The notes: generated by a model not told the origin, from the letters alone. DNA of 5,004 nucleotides from JAVBKP01 sp031553975 (GCA_031553975.1 JAVBKP010000157.1:1-5004), one strand, 5' to 3'. Positions 1-4,644 are shown, numbered from the stretch's first letter. A program made the numbers and translations.

Positions 1-39
1 ACTAGCATCACTCCACGCTTTTTGTTGCTCTACCCTTAA

Positions 40-138
40 TTAGCTTTGATAAACGGTAAAAGCTACCGCACACGCAAAGAAAAAGATGCAAAACATCACA
101 AACAAAGCCAATACATGATACCATTCTAAAATCAACAT
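40..138 (-). CDS. 32-aa single-span membrane peptide downstream of rep
   Basis: A 32-codon reading frame opens with ATG at 138 and ends with TAA at 40-42. It starts with MLILEWYHVL and ends with VAFTVYQS. Residues 8 to about 29 are almost entirely hydrophobic (L, V, F, A, I, M, C) with no charge, enough for one membrane span; E5 is the only acidic residue and there is no K or R. A very strong Shine-Dalgarno (AGGGGGTG, 144-151) lies 5 nt upstream, and the gene begins 14 nt after the rep stop codon, so it is probably co-transcribed and translationally coupled to rep. Filamentous phages carry similarly sized hydrophobic virion-tip proteins (pVII and pIX of M13, about 32-33 aa) close after the replication genes, so a minor coat protein is possible. 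A holin-like or toxin peptide is the alternative. I recognise no specific family. The longer minus-strand frame over 8-196 is different and is rejected. Confidence 0.6.
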   Translation of the reverse strand: MLILEWYHVLALFVMFCIFFFACAVAFTVYQS

Positions 139-143
139 ATCTA

Positions 144-151
144 CACCCCCT
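144..151 (-). promoter_or_regulatory. Strong ribosome binding site for the 32-aa peptide
   Basis: AGGGGGTG on the minus strand is 5 nt upstream of the ATG at 138 and immediately follows the rep stop codon (TGA at 153-155). It is the main evidence that this very short frame is translated. Confidence 0.65.
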
Positions 152-152
152 C

Positions 153-1184
153 TCATGAAGCGAAACCATAGGAATTATCGTTGAAATAATCCACAAGTTC
201 GGCTATTCGTTTATGTGAAATTCGAAAATCAAATCCGAAAATCTTCCCCATGTACTCACTCTCACAGGACCATGAGTTAAATTTCTTCACCAGTTGGTCT
301 TGTATCCTAAAATGCTTTGATTTTGATTTGACAAACTCGAAGACACCCTCACGGTTGGATTTTTTAAAAAATCCAATGTATACCTTAGCTTTCAGCATTC
401 CGCTAGAAGTTAGATACCGCTTGCAATTCATCATTCCGTTATCCTTGCAAAAATCGTAATTGCCTTCTAGTCCTTTACCAATGTATTTGGCTATGTATGA
501 GCAAGTATTGAATACGTCACCCTGTGGTAGTGCTTTCACGTCAACTGAGCCATTGCCCCAAATATAAAATATGGTTCGTAAACGATCATAATTAGGGGCA
601 AGACTTCCCTCTGCTATTTGCTTGGTCACAATATCCCCACTTACTGGCATGTATGGCATGTTAAAAAATAAGACGTGGTAATGCCACACATTGCGATTGT
701 TTTCGGTCTGCAACTCTGGCACTGCAAAATACCTCAAAAACGATTCACCATTGGGGCAGAACGCATAATTAAAACGCTTGATAAAGCTATTAAACATTGC
801 GTTTGCCACTTTTTTGTCTCGGATATCTTCCCTAAAAGTAAAGGTCAAGAACTTCATACGTTGTTTTTTCCCTAAAAAATCTTTATGTTTGCCGATATTG
901 CAAGCCACGATGTCATAAGCCTCACGCTTTGCTTTACGACCTGTTTTTGAGAACCTCTCAACCGAAATCTCACGCTTTTGGGATTCTGTTTTCTCAGGAG
1001 CATCTTCATTTTTATTCTTTCGATACCCAGCCCCTACTGGCTTTTCAAAAAATGTCACTTTGACGGTATCTCCAGCCACTTTCATCTTCGAGTTGTATTT
1101 GACATACGCAGTGCCATTATTAAAATAGACTCCGCTGCCATCAGCAATATCTAAATATCCTCTGTCTCTCAATTCAGTATACAT
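153..1184 (-). CDS. HUH-type rolling-circle replication initiator (Rep)
   Basis: A 343-residue protein with the three ordered motifs of HUH endonucleases. Motif 1 is FLTFTF (112-117). Motif 2 is WHYHVLFF (167-174), with metal-binding H168 and H170. Motif 3 is YIAKYIGK (230-237), with two candidate nicking tyrosines, Y230 and Y234, and lysines 233 and 237. Such proteins nick one strand at the origin, stay covalently attached through tyrosine and prime rolling-circle replication of small plasmids, ssDNA phages and integrated relatives. The motif spacing and YFAVPELQ before motif 2 recall the phage Rep group (inovirus G2P / microvirus replication proteins), but I could not search databases. I chose ATG at 1184 because AGGAG (1192-1196) lies 7 nt upstream. 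The frame stays open to a TTG at 1310, adding 42 residues, but that start lies inside the upstream gene. No helicase domain is visible. The neighbours are a 59-aa gene upstream and a 32-aa membrane peptide downstream, apparently in one operon. Confidence 0.85.
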   Translation of the reverse strand: MYTELRDRGYLDIADGSGVYFNNGTAYVKYNSKMKVAGDTVKVTFFEKPVGAGYRKNKNEDAPEKTESQKREISVERFSKTGRKAKREAYDIVACNIGKHKDFLGKKQRMKFLTFTFREDIRDKKVANAMFNSFIKRFNYAFCPNGESFLRYFAVPELQTENNRNVWHYHVLFFNMPYMPVSGDIVTKQIAEGSLAPNYDRLRTIFYIWGNGSVDVKALPQGDVFNTCSYIAKYIGKGLEGNYDFCKDNGMMNCKRYLTSSGMLKAKVYIGFFKKSNREGVFEFVKSKSKHFRIQDQLVKKFNSWSCESEYMGKIFGFDFRISHKRIAELVDYFNDNSYGFAS

Positions 1185-1191
1185 AAAAAAA

Positions 1192-1196
1192 CTCCT
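1192..1196 (-). promoter_or_regulatory. Ribosome binding site that fixes the rep start
   Basis: AGGAG on the minus strand, separated by seven T residues from the ATG at 1184. The in-frame TTG at 1310 lies within the preceding coding sequence, so the 343-aa product is preferred. Confidence 0.8.
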
Positions 1197-1210
1197 AACG
1201 AAATTTGAAC

Positions 1211-1230
1211 GTTTTCGGGCGGTTTTCGCC
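1211..1230. repeat. Phased GTTTTCG repeats with a small hairpin in the rep leader
   Basis: On the plus strand GTTTTCG occurs at 1211-1217 and again at 1222-1228, offset by 11 bp (about one helical turn). The second copy sits in a small hairpin, GGCG-GTTTT-CGCC (1218-1230). It lies about 15-35 nt upstream of the rep Shine-Dalgarno, between the 59-aa gene and rep. The position would suit a Rep binding site, origin element or translational operator. The repeats are short, so chance is possible. Confidence 0.35.
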
Positions 1231-1282
1231 AGTTGTGGTACGGTAATCAAGCTAAGTAATAGAAGGAAATACTCTATTCGCC

Positions 1283-1462
1283 TTAACCAGCCACGTAGAC
1301 TATAAAGCAAGCATACTCTACACCACCAAAGCCATCAGCATGCCAAGGGCATACAGCATAGTCGATTTTTTCAATATAAGCACTTGTACTTGCCAAGAAC
1401 TCATTGACCTTAGATTCTAAAGTCCAAGGCTCACGAGCCACGATGTGTTTTACTTTAAGCAT
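1283..1462 (-). CDS. Small Cse60-like protein (59 aa), function unknown
   Basis: The 59-residue product runs from MLKVKHIVAR to ACFIVYVAG. It appears to have a beta-strand start (LKVKHIV), a helical middle (ESKVNEFLAS), a strand around KIDYAV and a closing strand YACFIVYV. This pattern resembles the small Spore_Cse60 family (B. subtilis Cse60, about 60 aa, sporulation-expressed, unknown biochemical role), in which a helix ending in NEFL is followed by a DIKY-like strand and an aromatic C-terminal strand. The assignment is from memory of the pattern, not a search. ATG at 1462 is preferred because AGGGTG (1469-1474) lies 6 nt upstream; an in-frame start at 1516 would lie inside the hairpin. The stop is 98 nt before the rep start, so it is probably the first gene of the rep operon. 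In that context it might be a replication accessory, for example a counterpart of a phage ssDNA-binding protein, but no nucleic-acid-binding motif is obvious. Confidence 0.6.
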   Translation of the reverse strand: MLKVKHIVAREPWTLESKVNEFLASTSAYIEKIDYAVCPWHADGFGGVEYACFIVYVAG

Positions 1463-1501
1463 AATTAGCACCCTACTTCCTTCCAATAGCCCAAAAAATA
1501 C

Positions 1502-1552
1502 AAAAAGGGCACGCAATCATTTTTCTAATTTCTAGAAAAAAATTACATGCCC
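1502..1552 (-). terminator. Long hairpin plus T-run: attenuator or intrinsic terminator before the rep operon
   Basis: Read as minus-strand RNA, 1552-1542 pairs with 1517-1507 over 11 bp: GGGCA pairs with UGCCC at the base, with two G-U wobbles higher up. A small internal loop follows, then a perfect 8-bp stem (1540-1533 with 1527-1520) closes a 5-nt loop. Five U residues (1506-1502) follow at once, then UGUAUUUUUU. That is the layout of an intrinsic terminator on the minus strand; the plus strand has no U-run after the stem. It ends 39 nt upstream of the 59-aa gene start, inside the presumed leader of the rep operon, so premature termination could limit rep expression, as in plasmids with rep attenuation. 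It may instead block transcripts arriving from the DUF1848 operon, or be an origin or packaging hairpin. Confidence 0.6.
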
Positions 1553-1610
1553 TATAAGACACCCTGTATCTTCCAATTTTTTACTGTCCCTAACCTATAC
1601 ATTTTAGGAA

Positions 1611-1626
1611 TAGTTACCACTAACTA
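1611..1626. repeat. 6-bp inverted repeat
   Basis: TAGTTA (1611-1616) and TAACTA (1621-1626) flank CCAC, giving a perfect 6-bp stem with a 4-nt loop. There is no T-run on either side, so it is not a terminator. A small hairpin in the leader of a rolling-circle rep gene could mark a nicking site, but it may be chance in AT-rich DNA. Confidence 0.3.
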
Positions 1627-1637
1627 AAACCACCCAC

Positions 1638-1666
1638 CTTAGACTGCCTTTCAACAACTTTGTCAG
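1638..1666 (-). promoter_or_regulatory. Candidate sigma-A promoter for the rep operon
   Basis: On the minus strand CTGACA (1666-1661; 5 of 6 to TTGACA) is followed after 17 nt by TCTAAG (1643-1638; 4 of 6 to TATAAT). Transcription from here would give a leader of about 170 nt that includes the hairpin at 1502-1552. The -10 is imperfect, so this is tentative. Confidence 0.35.
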
Positions 1667-1697
1667 TAGTATTTTAGAATATTTGTTATTTCTATGA

Positions 1698-1724
1698 ACG
1701 TATATGTTATTCTTTCATACTTTA
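1698..1724 (+). promoter_or_regulatory. Sigma-K-like sporulation promoter for the coat-like gene
   Basis: AC (1698-1699), 16 nt, then CATACTTTA (1716-1724) fits the sigma-K consensus AC-N16-CATANNNTA. A perfect TATAAT (1723-1728) overlaps it, but no acceptable sigma-A -35 lies 16-18 nt upstream. A sigma-K promoter would mean late mother-cell expression, which suits the tyrosine-rich product. The start would be near 1731, about 55 nt before the ATG at 1786. Confidence 0.5.
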
Positions 1725-1785
1725 TAATATGCAAATGATTTATTTGAAATAAGTGTTTGTATTTTATGAAAGGAATAAAAAATTT

Positions 1786-2019
1786 ATGATAGATAATCCA
1801 TACACATATCATGTTGAGGCTTTAGCGCCTAGGCATGATCAAAATTTTAATTATCAACACAGATCACCATATAACCGTTATCCTAATTATCATAGACCTG
1901 ATTCTAGATTTAATCTTGGCGATATAACCCAATGGCTATTGCTACAGGAATTTTTTAGAAGATATGGCTATTATCCGCCATACCCATATTACCCGCCTTT
2001 TCCTTATCCATACCGTTAA
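1786..2019 (+). CDS. Tyrosine/proline-rich small protein, probable spore coat component
   Basis: The 77-residue product contains 14 tyrosines and 12 prolines. The first half has spaced N-Y, R-Y and P-Y units; a short amphipathic stretch (about residues 45-60, including ITQWLLLQEFFRRYG) leads to a tail built of YYPP, YPYYPPFP and YPYR. Low-complexity Tyr-rich proteins of this size are typical of Firmicute spore coat or crust layers, where tyrosines can be oxidatively cross-linked; that function is inferred from composition. ATG at 1786 is preferred, with AAAGGA (1769-1774) upstream at a rather long 11-nt spacing. An in-frame GTG at 1753 would add 11 residues but has no good ribosome binding site. 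There is no signal peptide, as expected for a protein made in the mother cell. It converges on the DUF1848 gene, whose stop is 18 nt away, and so belongs to a separate unit. Confidence 0.7.
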   Translation: MIDNPYTYHVEALAPRHDQNFNYQHRSPYNRYPNYHRPDSRFNLGDITQWLLLQEFFRRYGYYPPYPYYPPFPYPYR

Positions 2020-2020
2020 G

Positions 2021-2040
2021 TGTTGCATTTGCAGCATTTA
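2021..2040 (+). terminator. Weak hairpin at the convergent gene ends
   Basis: TGTTGC (2021-2026) and GCAGCA (2031-2036) can pair (5 Watson-Crick pairs and one G-U) around ATTT, starting 1 nt after the coat-like stop codon. Only TTT follows, so termination would be weak. No U-run exists on the minus side for the DUF1848 operon. Confidence 0.3.
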
Positions 2041-2877
2041 AATGCCAGCTGGTTGGCGCATATGGAGACCACTTTTGCTGTAGTTGGCATAGCAATATAG
2101 ACAGCCATGAGCACAAGTGTTGTACTGGCCGATGTCTTTGCATGTAAGGCAATTACAACCAGGGCGTTGATTATCAAGTTTATAAGATGAAAATTTTTTG
2201 TTCGTTATACGCTCTATTAGATTTTTGTCTATACAGGCACCAGGCATGATACCGTATTGGGATAAATCGACGGTTTCGACACATGTATGAATCTTAATAT
2301 TGTATCTACGCCCTATTTCCGAAAAGACGTGCCCTATATCTAGCATGTCAAAATCATGAATTTCACTGAGCTGTAAGGCTGTAGCATTTCGTTTTACATT
2401 ACGGTAATCAGTGTCGATAAAGCTAATAAAACAAACGTTCGTATACCCAGATAGTTGTGATGCCAGTCTTTCAAATGATTCAAAATGGAATTCTTTCGTA
2501 TAGGTGGAATTTAGTAGTATAGGGTCATACCGCCATATAACCTTATCGGTCCCAATTGCGTCAGATAAACGTTGAAATTCAGTAACAATTTCATCTTTAG
2601 TACGTAGATTCGTTTCAATATCTCTACCATAACTTGTTATTGTAAACTGAAAATAATAATCAAAATCGTTTAGCAAATGTAGTCTGTCAACCATTGACTT
2701 TGGGTCTTTTGACCAAAATACAAAGCAATCTACATCATTAGGGCGGAGAGAGACTGTACTAATCTGTTTCTTGTTAAAAGGGTTAGGTACAAGTACCTGC
2801 CCTTCTTTCAATTGATCAAAAAACCAATCGCTATAAAAAGCAGGTATATCTGTTCTACGGCTTACGCTTACTATCAT
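2038..2877 (-). CDS. DUF1848 family protein with C-terminal radical-SAM-like cysteine cluster
   Basis: A full-length 279-residue member of DUF1848 (Pfam PF08902), recognised from the N-terminal signature MIVSVSRRTDIPAFYSDWFF, from CFVFWSKDPK (51-60) and from FQFTITSYGRDIE (76-88). The C-terminus has cysteines at 241, 243, 246, 255, 259 and 262; the last three form CAHGCLYC, a CX3CX2C motif like the [4Fe-4S]-binding motif of radical SAM enzymes. In radical SAM proteins the motif is normally near the N-terminus; family descriptions note this unusual C-terminal resemblance, and the reaction is unknown. The extra cysteines could hold a second cluster or zinc. ATG at 2877 directly abuts the TAA of the upstream flavin-reductase-like gene, with GTGGA inside that gene's end as ribosome binding site, which indicates translational coupling. 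No signal peptide or membrane segment is visible, so it should be cytosolic. Confidence 0.9.
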   Translation of the reverse strand: MIVSVSRRTDIPAFYSDWFFDQLKEGQVLVPNPFNKKQISTVSLRPNDVDCFVFWSKDPKSMVDRLHLLNDFDYYFQFTITSYGRDIETNLRTKDEIVTEFQRLSDAIGTDKVIWRYDPILLNSTYTKEFHFESFERLASQLSGYTNVCFISFIDTDYRNVKRNATALQLSEIHDFDMLDIGHVFSEIGRRYNIKIHTCVETVDLSQYGIMPGACIDKNLIERITNKKFSSYKLDNQRPGCNCLTCKDIGQYNTCAHGCLYCYANYSKSGLHMRQPAGI

Positions 2878-3402
2878 TTATTTTTCCACAAATCCATCTT
2901 TTAAACTCCAAAAACCGTTGAAACTACACAACAAAGGATCAACCTTTAGCATATCAGGCACATCACCTTCAAAAAATTCTTCTTCCACAAAGGTTTCAAT
3001 AATCTCTGCTAAAAAAACACGTAAATTATGTATATCCATTGTTTGGACAACCTTGCAATTCAAGTTAATGGGGCAATCCTTAATTAAGGGAATATCGTTT
3101 TTTCCATAATACACCTCAAAAGCAGAAGATTTATCCACATCACTACCATGGACGCTACCACAGTACTTTACCTTTTCAAGCATAGAGGCTCTTGGAATAT
3201 TCACGCTAAAGTGCCCTGTTTTTTCAATGGTTTTCTCTGTGGTACTGCCTTTGATCATGGAAACTGAAATCGTGGCGGGTTTATAACAGATTTGACTGCT
3301 TTGTCCATAGGGTGCAAAATTGACTTTGCCACTGTCTTTTGTAGCGACTATAACAACGGGCATGACAGGAATAAATGGTTGATTTTCTATTTGTTTTTTC
3401 AT
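2878..3402 (-). CDS. Flavin reductase-like / flavoredoxin FMN-binding protein
   Basis: A 174-residue protein of the flavin reductase-like split-barrel family (PF01613). It shows the N-terminal PVVIVATKD stretch (15-23) followed by NFAPYGQSSQ (28-37), the nucleotide-contact region KGSTTEKTIEKTGHFSVNIP (51-70), and CGSVHGSDVDK (81-91), which closely matches the CG-x-x-SG-x-D-x-x-K signature of flavoredoxins. The length is typical of the single-domain family. Members bind FMN and use NAD(P)H or protein donors to pass electrons on; the exact partner cannot be read from sequence. ATG at 3402 has an excellent Shine-Dalgarno (GAGGAG, 3409-3414, spacing 6). It is the first gene of an operon with DUF1848, whose start codon touches this stop codon, so both are probably made together and may share a redox task. 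The upstream region holds two good sigma-A promoters and an inverted repeat. Confidence 0.9.
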   Translation of the reverse strand: MKKQIENQPFIPVMPVVIVATKDSGKVNFAPYGQSSQICYKPATISVSMIKGSTTEKTIEKTGHFSVNIPRASMLEKVKYCGSVHGSDVDKSSAFEVYYGKNDIPLIKDCPINLNCKVVQTMDIHNLRVFLAEIIETFVEEEFFEGDVPDMLKVDPLLCSFNGFWSLKDGFVEK

Positions 3403-3408
3403 ATTGGT

Positions 3409-3414
3409 CTCCTC
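3409..3414 (-). promoter_or_regulatory. Ribosome binding site of the flavin reductase-like gene
   Basis: GAGGAG on the minus strand, 6 nt upstream of the ATG at 3402. It fixes the start and predicts efficient translation of the operon's first gene. Confidence 0.8.
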
Positions 3415-3468
3415 TACTGTTATTTTGCAATGTGGTACATTTTAAATATAAAGATTTAAAGAATCTCT

Positions 3469-3497
3469 TTTATATATTATAATTTAAAGTATATCAA
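3469..3497 (-). promoter_or_regulatory. Sigma-A promoter (proximal) for the flavin reductase/DUF1848 operon
   Basis: On the minus strand TTGATA (3497-3492, 5 of 6) and TATAAA (3474-3469, 5 of 6) are separated by exactly 17 nt. The start would be near 3462, giving a leader of about 60 nt. The -35 lies mostly between the arms of the 3475-3507 inverted repeat, and the left arm fills most of the spacer. Confidence 0.55.
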
Positions 3498-3507
3498 AAT
3501 TATAATA
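3475..3507. promoter_or_regulatory. 11-bp perfect inverted repeat, probable operator between divergent genes
   Basis: TATTATAATTT (3475-3485) and AAATTATAATA (3497-3507) are perfect inverted arms separated by 11 nt, so the half-sites are 22 bp apart (two helical turns, same DNA face). The element covers the proximal minus promoter's spacer and -35, the distal minus promoter's -10, and a plus-strand TATAAT. Such placement suits a dimeric repressor controlling both directions. The arms are pure A/T, so chance symmetry must be allowed for. No regulator gene is in the window. Confidence 0.5.
3501..3506 (+). promoter_or_regulatory. Candidate -10 element for the UvrC-like gene
   Basis: A perfect TATAAT on the plus strand, 57 nt upstream of the UvrC-like start codon. 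No good -35 sits 16-18 nt upstream, so this is a weak call. It lies inside the right arm of the inverted repeat, which would tie its use to whatever binds there. Confidence 0.35.
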
Positions 3508-3531
3508 ACAATGCTATAAGCATAAAGTCAA
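3502..3531 (-). promoter_or_regulatory. Second (distal) sigma-A promoter candidate for the flavin reductase operon
   Basis: On the minus strand TTGACT (3531-3526, 5 of 6) and TATTAT (3507-3502, 5 of 6) are 18 nt apart. A perfect short palindrome (ATGCT-ATA-AGCAT, 3511-3523) occupies the spacer and the right arm of the larger inverted repeat covers the -10. Confidence 0.4.
3511..3523. repeat. Short perfect palindrome in the divergent promoter region
   Basis: ATGCT and AGCAT arms around ATA, 5 bp each. Lying between the -35 and -10 of the distal minus-strand promoter, it could be a second regulator site. It is short enough to arise by chance. Confidence 0.3.
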
Positions 3532-3562
3532 CAAAGTAATTGTAAATCATAAGGAAGAATCA

Positions 3563-4642
3563 ATGAATAACATAAAAGAAAAAGTAGATGCCCTACCCCT
3601 GTTGCCTGGGTGCTATATATTCAAAAACAAATGGGGTCATATTATCTATATTGGCAAGTCTAAAAAACTAAAAAGTCGCGTAAGGCAGTATTTTCGCCCA
3701 GACCCAAACAAACATCCTAAACTCATACAACTGGCAGAAGAAATCTATGATTTAGAATACATAATCACAGCCACAGAAACAGAGGCGTTACTTCTAGAAT
3801 GTAAGCTAATAAAAGAGAATAAACCAAGATACAATTCACAGCTAATGGAATCCCATAATTCATATACTATGATTCAAATTGTAACAGATACGGAATATCC
3901 GGCTATCTTTACATCAAATGAGTTTTTATCAGATGACTGGCAGCAAGACAAAAGTAGTAGATATTTTGGTGCATTTCATAAACAAAGACAAGCAGAAGAA
4001 GTAATTATGTTGCTAAACGAAGTATGGCAAACCCCAGCCTGTAATAGAAAGAGTTTTAACACCAGCACCAATGCATGTCTTGAATATCACTTGGACAAGT
4101 GTATGGCACCCTGCGAAAAGCGTGTGGCTACGGAAGTTTATAATGCAGCAATTGCAAGTGTTGTAGGATTTTTAGAGGGAAAGACCAGTCGTGTTTTATC
4201 AAAGCTTCGAAGGCAAATGCGTGAAGCTGCGGAAAATATGGACTTTGAAAATGCTGCAAAATATAGAGATCAGCAAGAGAAGCTACAACGTCTAGCCAAA
4301 ATGAGTAAGCATTTTTCACCAAATCTTAAAGGCGTTGAAACATATGTCTTTTTTAGAGCGTATCATGAAAAGTGCTTTTCGTTATTTTATATTCGTGATA
4401 GCAAAACCCTACACAGAGCGGATTTTCCATTGGTTGACGAATTAGACCAAAACATAGTAAAAGGTTTTTTGACCCAAATTAAACAAGGCGACTTTAACGT
4501 ATCGGTTGAAGAACAAGATTGGCGAACTGTGGCAATTACAGCGGTATATGCTTCAAAAGCTTTTATTCAAATAAAGAAAGCGACCAGTATTTCAAGACTG
4601 ATCGCTAAACTTAACAAGGGCTTTAGTGAGTTCGTTGGTTGA
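3563..4642 (+). CDS. Short UvrC homologue: GIY-YIG nuclease, Fe-S cysteines and UVR domain, no C-terminal nuclease
   Basis: The 359-residue protein matches the first half of UvrC, the incision subunit of bacterial nucleotide excision repair. The GIY-YIG domain spans about 10-95: Y18, then IYIGKSK (28-34) with Y29 and K32, R39 and Y43 in SRVRQYF, and the probable catalytic glutamate E74 in TEALLLE. Cysteines 160, 172, 180 and 184 (C-X11-C-X7-C-X3-C) have the spacing of the UvrC [4Fe-4S] ligands. A UVR motif (about 212-247, NMDFENAAKYRDQ), which contacts UvrB, follows. Residues 258-310 resemble the segment after UVR in UvrC, but the protein ends about 240 residues short of normal UvrC (about 600). 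It therefore lacks the RNase H-like nuclease that makes the 5' incision and the HhH DNA-binding domain. It is larger than E. coli Cho, which is mainly a GIY-YIG 3' nuclease. The start is supported by AAGGAAG (3551-3557) 5 nt upstream. All visible catalytic residues are intact, so it is probably functional rather than decayed. Confidence 0.85.
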   Translation: MNNIKEKVDALPLLPGCYIFKNKWGHIIYIGKSKKLKSRVRQYFRPDPNKHPKLIQLAEEIYDLEYIITATETEALLLECKLIKENKPRYNSQLMESHNSYTMIQIVTDTEYPAIFTSNEFLSDDWQQDKSSRYFGAFHKQRQAEEVIMLLNEVWQTPACNRKSFNTSTNACLEYHLDKCMAPCEKRVATEVYNAAIASVVGFLEGKTSRVLSKLRRQMREAAENMDFENAAKYRDQQEKLQRLAKMSKHFSPNLKGVETYVFFRAYHEKCFSLFYIRDSKTLHRADFPLVDELDQNIVKGFLTQIKQGDFNVSVEEQDWRTVAITAVYASKAFIQIKKATSISRLIAKLNKGFSEFVG

Positions 4643-4644
4643 TT

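Larger units (their letters stand above)
1463..1785. other. Intergenic control region between the divergent rep operon and coat-like gene
   Basis: There is no credible gene in this 323-nt stretch. Read leftwards it holds the candidate rep-operon promoter, a 6-bp hairpin (1611-1626), the long hairpin with T-run (1502-1552) and the Shine-Dalgarno of the 59-aa gene. Read rightwards it holds the sigma-K-like promoter and leader of the coat-like gene. It is the likely place for the replication origin and for the right boundary of the mobile element, but I found no convincing attachment site or nick consensus. Confidence 0.5.

Noticed and set aside
1..14. Start of a next rep-operon gene at the left edge (GGAG at 11-14 with ATG at 8 on the minus strand)
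   Set aside because: The spacing from GGAG to that ATG is only 2 nt; GGAG may serve a start just outside the window, but this cannot be decided from the visible bases.
8..196. Minus-strand 62-codon frame across the rep end
   Set aside because: It starts inside rep, has no ribosome binding site of its own, and overlaps the 32-aa frame, which has a very strong one. Its residues look like out-of-frame translation.
250..875. Two plus-strand frames (250-459 and 675-875) within rep
   Set aside because: Both are antisense to a well-supported coding sequence, lack good ribosome binding sites and show no family features.
1185..1310. N-terminal extension of Rep from a TTG at 1310 (42 extra residues with a hydrophobic stretch)
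   Set aside because: The TTG lies inside the 59-aa gene, while ATG at 1184 has AGGAG at ideal spacing; HUH motifs are unaffected.
1681..1740. dif-like XerCD attachment site near the right end of the rep element
   Set aside because: The region is AT-rich with partial similarity to dif arms (for example around TATATGTTAT), but neither arm matches well and no second copy is visible in the window.
1955..2152. Minus-strand frame spanning the convergent ends of the coat-like and DUF1848 genes
   Set aside because: It overlaps two better supported genes in another frame and has no ribosome binding site.
2918..3109. Plus-strand 63-codon frame inside the flavin reductase-like gene
   Set aside because: Antisense shadow of a strongly supported family member.
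4128..4322. Minus-strand 64-codon frame inside the UvrC-like gene
   Set aside because: Antisense to the UVR domain coding region; no start signal.
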